A DNA stretch of 6,062 bases from Candidatus Stahliibacteriota bacterium (GCA_030670605.1 DAOVBK010000102.1:1-6062), one strand, 5' to 3'. Counted from the first letter of the stretch, positions 1 to 5,714 are shown. The notes: generated from the sequence alone by a model not told the origin. A program made the numbers and translations.

Positions 1-948
1 CCAGCGGTAGCTGACGTATTTTTTCTTGAATCCAATAGCCATATAGGACCGCTGACCTGAGCCGACCCAGACGCTTTTCGCGCCAAGCGCTGCGGCACGC
101 CGGATACCCTCCATCACAATCTCTCTACCCATTCCTAGAACAATTGAACCGACCGGTTCGAGCGCAGCAATCTTGTTTTTCTCGTCAAACCAGACAATAC
201 AGCACGCAACATACTCACCATCCGGGCCAACAATATAGAGGTCCAAGTCTTTCCGGTAATCCGGTGCTTTTTGCAGTTCTTCGTAAGAGAAGGCAGTTGG
301 CCATTCTGACGGTTCCTTATGATGGAATGCCAGACCAAAAATCTTTCTCCGTTTTTCTATATTATTATCATCTGCCATTGATTGAAAAACAAACCTGTCC
401 GAGAGAAAGGACTCAGGCAATTCATAGATGACGTATTCTGAATAATGCTCTGGGTACTCAACGCCTTTCTCATAGCCGCGCTGCTTCACGATTTTTAGCA
501 AATCGTGATCGTGTTCAAAAACCCTGGTGCGGAACATACCACTATTAGCAAAATTCCTTTCCGCATAATCCAGCATATCACCCAGCAGGACTGTGTAATC
601 GGGATGTCGTTGAATATGAACCTGTCCAAACACAGGGTGCCAGGGCACATGTTCATCCGGGCACACGACGCCAACGATTTCATTCGCTTCTTTCTCCCAG
701 ATACCAATGGATTCTTCCCAGAATCGAATCGCCTTTGTGCTGTGTTCGTTAGCATTCTCCAGAGCAGTTACCGGTTCATTCCCCAATCCGTAGGCACCAA
801 GGAAGGGCGCGGCAAAATAGCGTGCATAGTTCCACCGTTCGAGTCGCCAGTTCACAGGTTTCTCAAAAGCCTGGTACGTATCTACGAGCATGTTGCGAAC
901 ATGTAGGAAATCATGGGTTGGTTCATATTTCCGGAATCTTGTCTTCAT
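1..948 (-). CDS. GNAT family N-acetyltransferase, tandem-domain type (3' end cut by window edge)
   Basis: An open frame of 316 codons runs from ATG at 948 to the window edge without a stop, so the C-terminus is missing. The final visible stretch (KSVWVGSGQR, then AIGFKKKYVSY, residues 291-314) looks like the end of a GNAT fold, so probably little is lost. Family knowledge: GNAT enzymes transfer an acyl group from acyl-CoA to an amine. Two GNAT-like halves seem present. Residues 1-180 include a Q-x-H-x-x-x-HP segment and a helix at 109-130. Residues 190-316 include the core strand LYIVGPDGEYVACCIVWF (237-254) followed by EPVG and a helix. In the C-terminal half the acetyl-CoA pyrophosphate loop, normally R/Q-x-x-G-x-G/A, is short: LEPVGSIVLGMGREIV (263-278) lacks the usual basic residues before the glycines. 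The substrate is unknown. Only a weak purine-rich ribosome site (AGAAAG) precedes the ATG. Confidence 0.85.
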   Translation of the reverse strand, partial: MKTRFRKYEPTHDFLHVRNMLVDTYQAFEKPVNWRLERWNYARYFAAPFLGAYGLGNEPVTALENANEHSTKAIRFWEESIGIWEKEANEIVGVVCPDEHVPWHPVFGQVHIQRHPDYTVLLGDMLDYAERNFANSGMFRTRVFEHDHDLLKIVKQRGYEKGVEYPEHYSEYVIYELPESFLSDRFVFQSMADDNNIEKRRKIFGLAFHHKEPSEWPTAFSYEELQKAPDYRKDLDLYIVGPDGEYVACCIVWFDEKNKIAALEPVGSIVLGMGREIVMEGIRRAAALGAKSVWVGSGQRSYMAIGFKKKYVSYRW

Positions 949-961
949 AGCTTTCTACAAA

Positions 962-989
962 ACTATAGTGCCGAACAGGTAAAAATCAA
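962..989 (-). promoter_or_regulatory. Sigma70-like promoter of the GNAT gene
   Basis: On the minus strand TTGATT (984-989) lies 16 nt upstream of TATAGT (962-967). Transcription would begin near position 955, leaving a leader of only about seven bases before the ATG at 948. That fits the absence of a good Shine-Dalgarno. The call rests on motif match only. Confidence 0.5.
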
Positions 990-1010
990 GAAATAAGAGA
1001 TTGCATGGGG

Positions 1011-1135
1011 GTTCTCGACTTCGCCTCTCGACAAAGCTCATCTCGGCATACTTGATACTAGCGCGAGACTTCGCTCTAACAGTAACTAATCGCTATCGCT
1101 ATTCTTCGAGTAAGCGAAGCGCATCGAGAAGTTCC
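1011..1135. repeat. Intergenic repeat module with CGACTTCGC-type segments and small hairpin
   Basis: This non-coding stretch contains GTTCTCGACTTCGC (1011-1024) and GACTTCGCTCTAA (1067-1079). Both recur exactly inside one 19-bp segment at 5715-5733 in the other repeat-rich spacer. A small hairpin, CTTCG (1104-1108) with CGAAG (1115-1119), lies in a region rich in CGAG, CGAA and TCGC words. It resembles dispersed REP-like intergenic repeats. Frames across it show biased, repetitive translations rather than a protein. Confidence 0.6.
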
Positions 1136-1154
1136 TCGGTGCCTCCGCATTCTG

Positions 1155-1234
1155 TATCCTTGTCACTTCTCGCCCGGTCACCTTGTCTCCTTGTCTCCCC
1201 TGTCACCATGTCTCCGTGTCTCCCCGTCTCCTTA
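1155..1234. repeat. Degenerate 8-bp tandem repeat (consensus TCWCCNTG)
   Basis: Seven consecutive units can be laid out from 1178: TCACCTTG, TCTCCTTG, TCTCCCCTG (one base longer), TCACCATG, TCTCCGTG, TCTCCCCG, TCTCCTTA. A further unit, TATCCTTG, sits at 1155-1162, with a diverged spacer between. Almost every unit carries T-C-A/T-C-C followed by a variable position, so the period is held while the sequence drifts. It is not a CRISPR, since there are no spacers, and it is not coding. Confidence 0.8.
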
Positions 1235-1235
1235 A

Positions 1236-1280
1236 CTCTCTGCGTTCTCTGCGAGACTTCAGCGTTCTCAGCGTTTAAAG
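1236..1280. repeat. CTCTGCGTT/CTCAGCGTT dispersed intergenic repeat
   Basis: Nested near-copies follow one another: CTCTGCGTT (1238-1246), CTCTGCGAGACTT (1247-1259), CAGCGTT (1260-1266) and CTCAGCGTTTAAA (1267-1279). From general knowledge, repeats of this type are scattered between genes in many environmental bacterial genomes. On the minus strand they translate to the spurious peptide NAENAEVSQRTQR. Confidence 0.65.
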
Positions 1281-1292
1281 CAAACTTTCCAT

Positions 1293-1320
1293 TTGACAAA
1301 TGCCTCTCTATTGGTAGAAT
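1293..1320 (+). promoter_or_regulatory. Sigma70 promoter of the stress-protein operon
   Basis: A perfect -35 TTGACA (1293-1298) is separated by 16 nt from TAGAAT (1315-1320), which matches five of six -10 bases. Transcription would start near 1327 and give a leader of roughly 57 bases to the ATG at 1384. It lies immediately after the repeat block. Confidence 0.7.
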
Positions 1321-1383
1321 TGTCTATGTAAGATGGAGGTATGTGATGCAAGACGATGTAGGCATATACATAAAGGAGTTAAC

Positions 1384-1765
1384 ATGAAAATACTCGTTCC
1401 GATAGCAGGACCAAAACCTGCAGAAGACAAAGCAGAATATGTGATGAATTTTGCGAAAATGCTCGGCGCAGATGTTATCGCATTGCATATCATGCGCGAA
1501 GATGACCAGAAAAAGGGAGAGCAAACACTGAGAATATTCGAAGATGCGGGTGTAGCCGAAGGTGTCAATGTCACGAGCCTTCTCAAGAAAGGCGGCGTGG
1601 TTTCCAGTATTGCTGAAACTGCTCAGGAACAAGGCGTTGATTTCGTGGTCATTGGGGCCAACGCCTGATAAAGATGCGGCAGAGTGGGTATGCACATGCC
1701 TGTTGGAAGAAATGAAAATACCCGTTGTCGTTATTCCGTTTGGATACAAAAAACTCTTTAGTTAG
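1384..1765 (+). pseudogene. Universal stress protein (UspA family), interrupted by a +1 frameshift
   Basis: ATG at 1384 is preceded by AAAGGAG at 1372-1378. The first 94 residues are typical of the UspA family: strand MKILVPIAG at the start, an alpha helix, LGADVIALHI (27-36), a central variable helix, then a second helix and GVDFVVIGANA (84-94). The frame then hits TGA TAA (1666-1671). The missing last strand and helix continue in the next frame, with DKDAAEWV and then LLEEMKIPVVVIPFG, ending at TAG 1763-1765. Removing one base, for example from the GGGG run at 1654-1657 or the T at 1666, would restore a protein of about 126 residues, slightly shorter than the usual 140 or so. The ATP-binding G-x2-G-x9-G-S/T motif of the ATP-binding subgroup is not visible even in the joined sequence. 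The cause could be a sequencing indel, a real pseudogene or, less likely, recoding. If translated as it stands, it is a 94-residue truncated protein (1384-1668). Confidence 0.85.
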
Positions 1766-1796
1766 AAAATTCTAGACACACCTTTTGAGCAGATGT

Positions 1797-2792
1797 ATGG
1801 ACACTGACGGATTCATAAAATTCGCCGAAGAACAGAAATTCGAAAAGAGCGTCATCAATGCATCGATCAGGAACATACAAGACTTCAATCATTTTCTGCA
1901 GAAATCCAAGAAGGATATTGACTCTGTTTCATACGATGATTTCTACGAATACTCAGCACATCTTATCAGTACCCGCACAAATACACCTGATAACTACCTT
2001 GGTATTTTGCGATATGGGTATTTCAAGAAGAAAAACGACCTCATTATCGCAGCAATGGAGGTTCTGGATGGCAGCGAGGTGATCGAGAATTTCTCGCAAC
2101 GACTAATCAACGAGTTTGGTGAAGATTTGAGAGATAAGATTTTCAAAGGAATCGACCTTCCCCCATTAGGCTTGCATCCCAAGAAAAAGCCGGCGTACAT
2201 GAAAAAAGTCGTGCAAGAATTTGAAGAAAAGGTCGGCACCGCACAGTGCGCGCAATTCCTGAACAAAGGACTCAGAGACCGGTATGAAGAATGGAGGCGA
2301 CCAGACCGAGAAAAGTATCTCAAATCGAAGAACATAGATGCATTTCTTGAAGACAAACGCAGAGATTTTATTGGTGAACTCGAAAAGCACTACAAAGAAA
2401 AAGCGCTCTTTTTCACCCAAGAAATTACCAGAGAAGTATTAGAATATGTCAGAAACGATCCCCATATTGAAACCGGTGTGCGCGAGGGAGATATAATCAT
2501 CATCAAGAAAATTCCGCACATGGCAAAGGAGTACTTGCAGGAAACAAACGAGCAGAAGAAACGTTATTTCTATTGCCATTGTCCATGGGTAAAAGAAGCG
2601 TTTCGTGAATCAATCAAGCCGATATCTCACGTGTTCTGTAACTGCAGTGCTGGATACTATAAAGCATACTGGGAAATAGTGCTCGGCCAGCCAGTCGAGG
2701 TTGAAGTCCTTGAATCGTTATTGACTGGTGCTCCAAGCTGCCGATTTGCAGTACAGTTACCGAAAGATATTGTACAGATAGTAACAAAGTAA
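1797..2792 (+). CDS. Uncharacterised protein: integrase-like helical N-terminus plus Cys-rich C-terminal domain (DUF6144/V4R-like)
   Basis: 331 residues from ATG 1797. An in-frame TTG at 1785 would add four residues, and neither start has a strong ribosome site. Residues 5-100 are helical and resemble the SAM-like core-binding domain of tyrosine recombinases: FIKFAEEQKF, then helices around NIQDFNHFLQ and the SYDDFYEYSAHL segment. No catalytic recombinase domain follows. A charged helical middle (130-225) leads to a cysteine-rich C-terminal domain with YCHCPWVKEA (259-268), FCNCSAGYYKAYW (280-292), LGQPVEVEVLESLLTG (296-311) and a final SCRFAVQLP (314-322). Cysteines 260, 262, 281, 283 and 315 look like a metal or ligand site. 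The LGxPVEVE...CRF pattern resembles DUF6144 and V4R-like small-molecule-binding proteins; that assignment is from memory and tentative. It starts 31 bp after the stress-protein gene and is probably cotranscribed with it. The function is not known. Confidence 0.75.
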   Translation: MDTDGFIKFAEEQKFEKSVINASIRNIQDFNHFLQKSKKDIDSVSYDDFYEYSAHLISTRTNTPDNYLGILRYGYFKKKNDLIIAAMEVLDGSEVIENFSQRLINEFGEDLRDKIFKGIDLPPLGLHPKKKPAYMKKVVQEFEEKVGTAQCAQFLNKGLRDRYEEWRRPDREKYLKSKNIDAFLEDKRRDFIGELEKHYKEKALFFTQEITREVLEYVRNDPHIETGVREGDIIIIKKIPHMAKEYLQETNEQKKRYFYCHCPWVKEAFRESIKPISHVFCNCSAGYYKAYWEIVLGQPVEVEVLESLLTGAPSCRFAVQLPKDIVQIVTK

Positions 2793-2797
2793 AGGAG
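2791..2797 (+). promoter_or_regulatory. Shine-Dalgarno deciding the ACG start of the membrane gene
   Basis: AAAGGAG overlaps the TAA stop of the preceding gene (2790-2792). It is followed after six bases by ACG at 2804. No ATG, GTG or TTG lies within reach at normal spacing, so this site points to ACG as the initiation position. Confidence 0.6.
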
Positions 2798-2803
2798 ATA
2801 ACT

Positions 2804-3484
2804 ACGGACTACGCGGCAAGCCAAAAACTGAAGTTCGCGACTATTGCAGCGCTGATTGGCGTGTCCTACATCTTTATCATGCGAATCATTAGCACAATCA
2901 TACCAGCTTTGTTCAGAAACCTTACCATAGTTCAGGTTATTACCGTAACATCCTTGATTGCGTCACTCGCGATATTGCTATTTTTCATCGTCTTTTATAG
3001 CCACTGCGTTCAGAAAACCCAGGCAAGACTTGCCGGTGCAACCCTGTTGTCCATTCTCGGAAGATGCGGAATGCTGTTACTTCACATAAAAACGCTCTTG
3101 CGTGTATTCAGCGTCTACGTGCTGACCAGCTTTGTCTACAGCTATCACTTCCTGGACCGCTTCTTCCCGTGGGTCAGCTCGCTATTTACACTTGTTTTCT
3201 TTTACGTGTTCTACAGAGAACTGACTGGCAGTAACAATACGCAGCTCAGAAGTGCAACGATGTTTGCTGCACTAGGTTCTCTTGCTATCACGCTGATGCA
3301 GACGTTCTTCATGCTACACTATCTCTTTGCGCGCAGTGTGACACCTCTGGCTGATATCCCTAGAGCAATCAGTATTGTGCTCTATAGTATACTTATCCTG
3401 AATTTTTGCGCGATGGTCTGCTTCTTTGTCTCTTTTTATAGAATGCTGGACCGGCAGGCTGTCAGGTCTTCGACGGCTTCTTGA
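2804..3484 (+). CDS. Multi-pass membrane protein of unknown function, probable ACG start
   Basis: From ACG 2804 the frame gives 226 residues beginning (M)DYAASQKLKFATIAALIG. The first conventional start in frame is GTG 2861, which has no ribosome site and would cut into the first membrane helix. The ACG lies six bases after a strong Shine-Dalgarno, and the extra 19 residues form a sensible cytoplasmic lead plus helix, so I prefer 2804. Hydrophobic segments fall at about 11-29, 43-66, 79-99, 124-139, 151-173 and 189-212, giving six likely transmembrane helices separated by short polar loops (for example RELTGSNNTQLRS at 138-150). No transport or enzyme motif is recognised. The gap to the preceding stop is 11 bp, so it is probably the third gene of the operon. 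The last 23 bp overlap the convergent DUF3788 gene. An ATG-to-ACG mutation or a base error is the alternative to a real ACG start. Confidence 0.75.
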   Translation, partial: TDYAASQKLKFATIAALIGVSYIFIMRIISTIIPALFRNLTIVQVITVTSLIASLAILLFFIVFYSHCVQKTQARLAGATLLSILGRCGMLLLHIKTLLRVFSVYVLTSFVYSYHFLDRFFPWVSSLFTLVFFYVFYRELTGSNNTQLRSATMFAALGSLAITLMQTFFMLHYLFARSVTPLADIPRAISIVLYSILILNFCAMVCFFVSFYRMLDRQAVRSSTAS

Positions 3485-3905
3485 TTCTGAGTAAAGACTC
3501 AACATCTTTTAGATCACTTTTATTCAGCACTCTCTTGTACAGCCACTTACCATCATGGTATTGGTATGCATTCTTGAATACACTCTGCGTATCTTTATTG
3601 AATGAAGACTTCTCTTCGTTGAACTGCGCGATCTCTTTCTTGCCAAAAACCACGAGTACGCTGAATGCCCTTAATTCCGGGAACAGCACGCATAAGGTCT
3701 TGCCCTTTCTGCGGTATCGATAACACCAGCCATATTTACGCCCGTAGAACGTCAACTCCGGGGTGTAGTCAGAATTGATCTTGAGAAATGTTCTTAACTC
3801 TTCCCAGAGTTTCGTTGCACGAATTCCTAACGTTGCAGCGATTTTCCTCTCGGTTGGTTTTACATTACCATCAAGCATTCTCTGATACTTCATTGTATTT
3901 GACAT
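3462..3905 (-). CDS. DUF3788 family protein
   Basis: 147 residues starting MSNTMKYQRMLDGNVKPTE. The start is set by AAGGAGG (3911-3917) five bases upstream of the ATG. An upstream in-frame ATG at 4010 would add 35 unconvincing residues and would lie upstream of the likely promoter. The signature block is LTFYGRKYGWCYRYRRKGKT (51-70) followed by LCVLFPELRAFSVLVVFGKKE (71-91), and later QYHDGKWLYKRV (115-126), all typical of the small DUF3788 family. The family has no established activity; the fold is a compact cytoplasmic domain with no signal peptide or membrane segment. It is convergent with the membrane gene, overlapping it by 23 bp, and divergent from the Ntn hydrolase gene. Confidence 0.88.
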   Translation of the reverse strand: MSNTMKYQRMLDGNVKPTERKIAATLGIRATKLWEELRTFLKINSDYTPELTFYGRKYGWCYRYRRKGKTLCVLFPELRAFSVLVVFGKKEIAQFNEEKSSFNKDTQSVFKNAYQYHDGKWLYKRVLNKSDLKDVESLLRIKKPSKT

Positions 3906-3976
3906 CTCAACCTCCTTAAAGAGTATATCCACACGTGCTGCGAAATCAACCCAATGCAGGTGCCAGGGGTAAAACA

Positions 3977-4004
3977 TTGACAATATATTTCTTATAACTA
4001 CAAT
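3977..4004 (+). promoter_or_regulatory. Sigma70 promoter of the Ntn hydrolase gene
   Basis: TTGACA (3977-3982), then a 16-nt spacer, then TACAAT (3999-4004), eleven of twelve consensus bases. Transcription would start near 4011, giving a leader of about 65 bases. It overlaps an opposed promoter on the minus strand. Confidence 0.65.
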
Positions 4005-4010
4005 CTTCAA
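3982..4010 (-). promoter_or_regulatory. Opposed sigma70-like promoter for the DUF3788 gene
   Basis: Read on the minus strand, TTGAAG (4005-4010) is 17 nt from TATATT (3982-3987), for a start near 3975 and a leader of about 70 bases. A second candidate, TTGATT (3944-3949) with 16 nt to TATACT (3922-3927), would start inside or beside the ribosome site and is less likely. Confidence 0.45.
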
Positions 4011-4075
4011 TCATGTATGTATTTCACACTTTTTTTCCAGATTATTTGTATAGTGCATGCAAAGGAGGTTCTGTT

Positions 4076-5143
4076 ATGAAACAATTAAGAGCATACGTCT
4101 CCCTGATAGTTCTCTTTCTGTTCTTACTACCAGTCAGCGCATACACATGCACTACCTTCTGCTTCCAGCACAACGGTGAATGGGTCTTTGGCAGGAATTA
4201 TGACTGGATGATTGAACACTGCCTTGTTATGGTGAATAAAAAAGGCGTTGCCAAGACTGCTGCTACGGAGGACAATCCAGCGCAGTGGGTTTCTCAGTAT
4301 GGCAGTATTACCTTCAATCAGTATGGCCGGGAACTGCCCCTCGGCGGAATGAACGAAGCAGGGTTGGTCATTGAGGTCATGTGGTTTGAACAGACAGAAT
4401 ACCCGCATCCTGATGCCCGGAAGGCAGTGTCTGACTTGCAGTGGGTTCAATACCAGCTTGATAACGCAGCCACTGTAGATGAGGTAATTGCAAGCGACAA
4501 AACCCTCAGAATTGCAATCCGCAACGCAACGCCACTCCATTTTCTTGTATGCGACCGTACTGGTCAGGCAGCAACAATTGAATTCCTTGAGGGCAAAATG
4601 GTCGTGCATACGCAAGATGCGCTTCCGGTTGCTGCGCTGACCAACAATACCTATGCATACTGTTTAGGCCTCTACAATACCTTTGGCGGTGACGAAAGCA
4701 GCGAGGCATTTGATGGTGCTGACTACTCTTTAAAACGGTTTGTCTGGGCTGCACAAGGTGTAAAGGACTGGACCACAAAGACAAGCGATACTCCGATAGA
4801 CTATGCGTTTGGAATACTTGAGAAGGTGAGTGTGGATCGAACAATGTTCCGCATCATTTATGATGTCGGTAATAAACGCATCTACTACCGTACCAAATCT
4901 AACCCTGCTCAACGATATATCGATTTTGATACGTTCGATTACTCCTGCACCAAACCAGCAAAAATCCTGGATATTACTGTGGGTGAAGGTGACGTTACTG
5001 ACGATTTCGTTGATTATTCGTACGAGGCAAATTATGAACTCATCACAAAATCCTATGCAGAAACTCCGTTCCTGAGAAATGTTGGTGAAGAAGCAAAACA
5101 ATGGATGGCGAAATATCCTGAGAATCTGCCCTGTGCAGAGTAA
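4076..5143 (+). CDS. Secreted linear amide C-N hydrolase (choloylglycine hydrolase / penicillin V acylase family, Ntn fold)
   Basis: 355 residues from ATG 4076, which follows AAAGGAGGT (4061-4069) at six bases. Residues 1-22 are a signal peptide: MKQLR, then a hydrophobic core, ending VSA. Signal peptidase would cut after A22, leaving Tyr-Thr before Cys25. Since Ntn hydrolases use an N-terminal nucleophile, a second trimming step to expose C25 is expected. Catalytic residues of the family are present: C25 (CTTFCF), R40 and D43 (FGRNYDW, 38-44), N93 (GGMNEAGL), N190 (ALTNN) and R221 (SLKRF). The core ends near 290, and a 60-residue acidic tail with several tyrosines follows (for example YSYEANYE, 314-321). 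The family cleaves amide bonds in bile-salt conjugates, penicillin V or N-acyl homoserine lactones; the substrate cannot be read from sequence. It acts outside the cytoplasmic membrane. The stop overlaps the next start. Confidence 0.9.
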   Translation: MKQLRAYVSLIVLFLFLLPVSAYTCTTFCFQHNGEWVFGRNYDWMIEHCLVMVNKKGVAKTAATEDNPAQWVSQYGSITFNQYGRELPLGGMNEAGLVIEVMWFEQTEYPHPDARKAVSDLQWVQYQLDNAATVDEVIASDKTLRIAIRNATPLHFLVCDRTGQAATIEFLEGKMVVHTQDALPVAALTNNTYAYCLGLYNTFGGDESSEAFDGADYSLKRFVWAAQGVKDWTTKTSDTPIDYAFGILEKVSVDRTMFRIIYDVGNKRIYYRTKSNPAQRYIDFDTFDYSCTKPAKILDITVGEGDVTDDFVDYSYEANYELITKSYAETPFLRNVGEEAKQWMAKYPENLPCAE

Positions 5144-5712
5144 TGAAAATCACTGAAATGCTTTACGCAACAAACAGAGAAGACTGGCGTGCGTGGTTAA
5201 AGCGAAATCACACGAAGAAGAAACAAATCTGGCTGATCTACTATAAAAAACATACTGGTAAACCACGAATACCCTATGGTGACGCAGTGGAGGAAGCTTT
5301 GTGCTTTGGCTGGATTGACAGTACTGTCCAGAGATTAGATAATGAAAAGTACGCTCAGAAGTTCACGCCGAGAAAACTGAGGAGCAGGTGGTCACAGCTG
5401 AACATCAAACGTGCTCAGGACATGATAGAAAAAGGTAAAATGACCAATGCAGGATTAGCGCTGTTCAAGGAAGCAGGAAAGAAAAAACCACGCACAGCTA
5501 TGATGAAGAAGAAATACGCAGTTCCTCCGGATCTGAGAAAGGCGCTCGCAAAGAACAAAAAGGCACTGGCAAATTTCAATAATTTTGCACCGAGCTACAG
5601 AAAAATGTATGTACTGTGGATTTTGGATGCAAAGAAAAAAGAAACTCGGGAGAAGCGGATAAAGCGTGTTGTTGAACGCTCAGCAAAAAACCAGAAGCCG
5701 GGGATGATGTGA
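5143..5712 (+). CDS. YdeI/OmpD-associated family protein
   Basis: 189 residues. The ATG overlaps the previous stop in TAATG, so translation is probably coupled; the only ribosome-site-like bases are CAGAG just upstream. Residues 1-100 carry the family signature: DWRAWLKRNH (14-23), IWLIYYKKHTGKPRIPYGDA (29-48), VEEALCFGWIDSTVQRLD (49-66), then QKFTPRKLRSRWSQLN (72-87) and MIEKGKM (94-100). Residues 127-178, VPPDLRKALAKNKKAL through the W-I-L-D-A-K-K-K-E-T-R-E helix to RVVER, match the OmdA-type C-terminal segment. Proteins of this group have been linked to envelope stress and antimicrobial-peptide tolerance in enterobacteria; the molecular role is unsettled. It is soluble and strongly basic, lysine-rich, with no signal peptide. 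Its pairing with a secreted hydrolase suggests shared expression rather than a proven shared job. Confidence 0.9.
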   Translation: MKITEMLYATNREDWRAWLKRNHTKKKQIWLIYYKKHTGKPRIPYGDAVEEALCFGWIDSTVQRLDNEKYAQKFTPRKLRSRWSQLNIKRAQDMIEKGKMTNAGLALFKEAGKKKPRTAMMKKKYAVPPDLRKALAKNKKALANFNNFAPSYRKMYVLWILDAKKKETREKRIKRVVERSAKNQKPGMM

Positions 5713-5714
5713 TA

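Noticed and set aside
144..906. Plus-strand open frames across the first 950 bp
   Set aside because: They lie opposite a continuous 316-codon GNAT frame on the minus strand; their translations have no family features or ribosome sites.
1178..1234. CRISPR array
   Set aside because: Units are 8 bp, contiguous and degenerate, with no unique spacers and no cas genes nearby.
1001..1387. Small open frames over the 949-1383 spacer, both strands
   Set aside because: Their translations are made of repeat-derived strings (SPCLLVSPVTMSPCLPVS; NAENAEVSQRTQR) and have no ribosome sites.
1308..1749. Minus-strand frames opposite the stress-protein gene
   Set aside because: The plus strand carries a recognisable UspA fold with promoter and ribosome site; the antisense frames do not resemble proteins.
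1785..1796. TTG start adding four residues to the Cys-rich protein
   Set aside because: No ribosome site at a suitable distance; ATG 1797 is simpler, though neither is strongly supported.
1797..2100. Mobile-element integrase
   Set aside because: Only a core-binding-like helical segment is present; the catalytic domain is absent and no attachment sites or terminal repeats were found.
3906..4010. Longer DUF3788 protein from ATG 4010
   Set aside because: A strong AAGGAGG sits five bases before the ATG at 3905, the DUF3788 similarity begins there, and the extra segment overlaps the control region.
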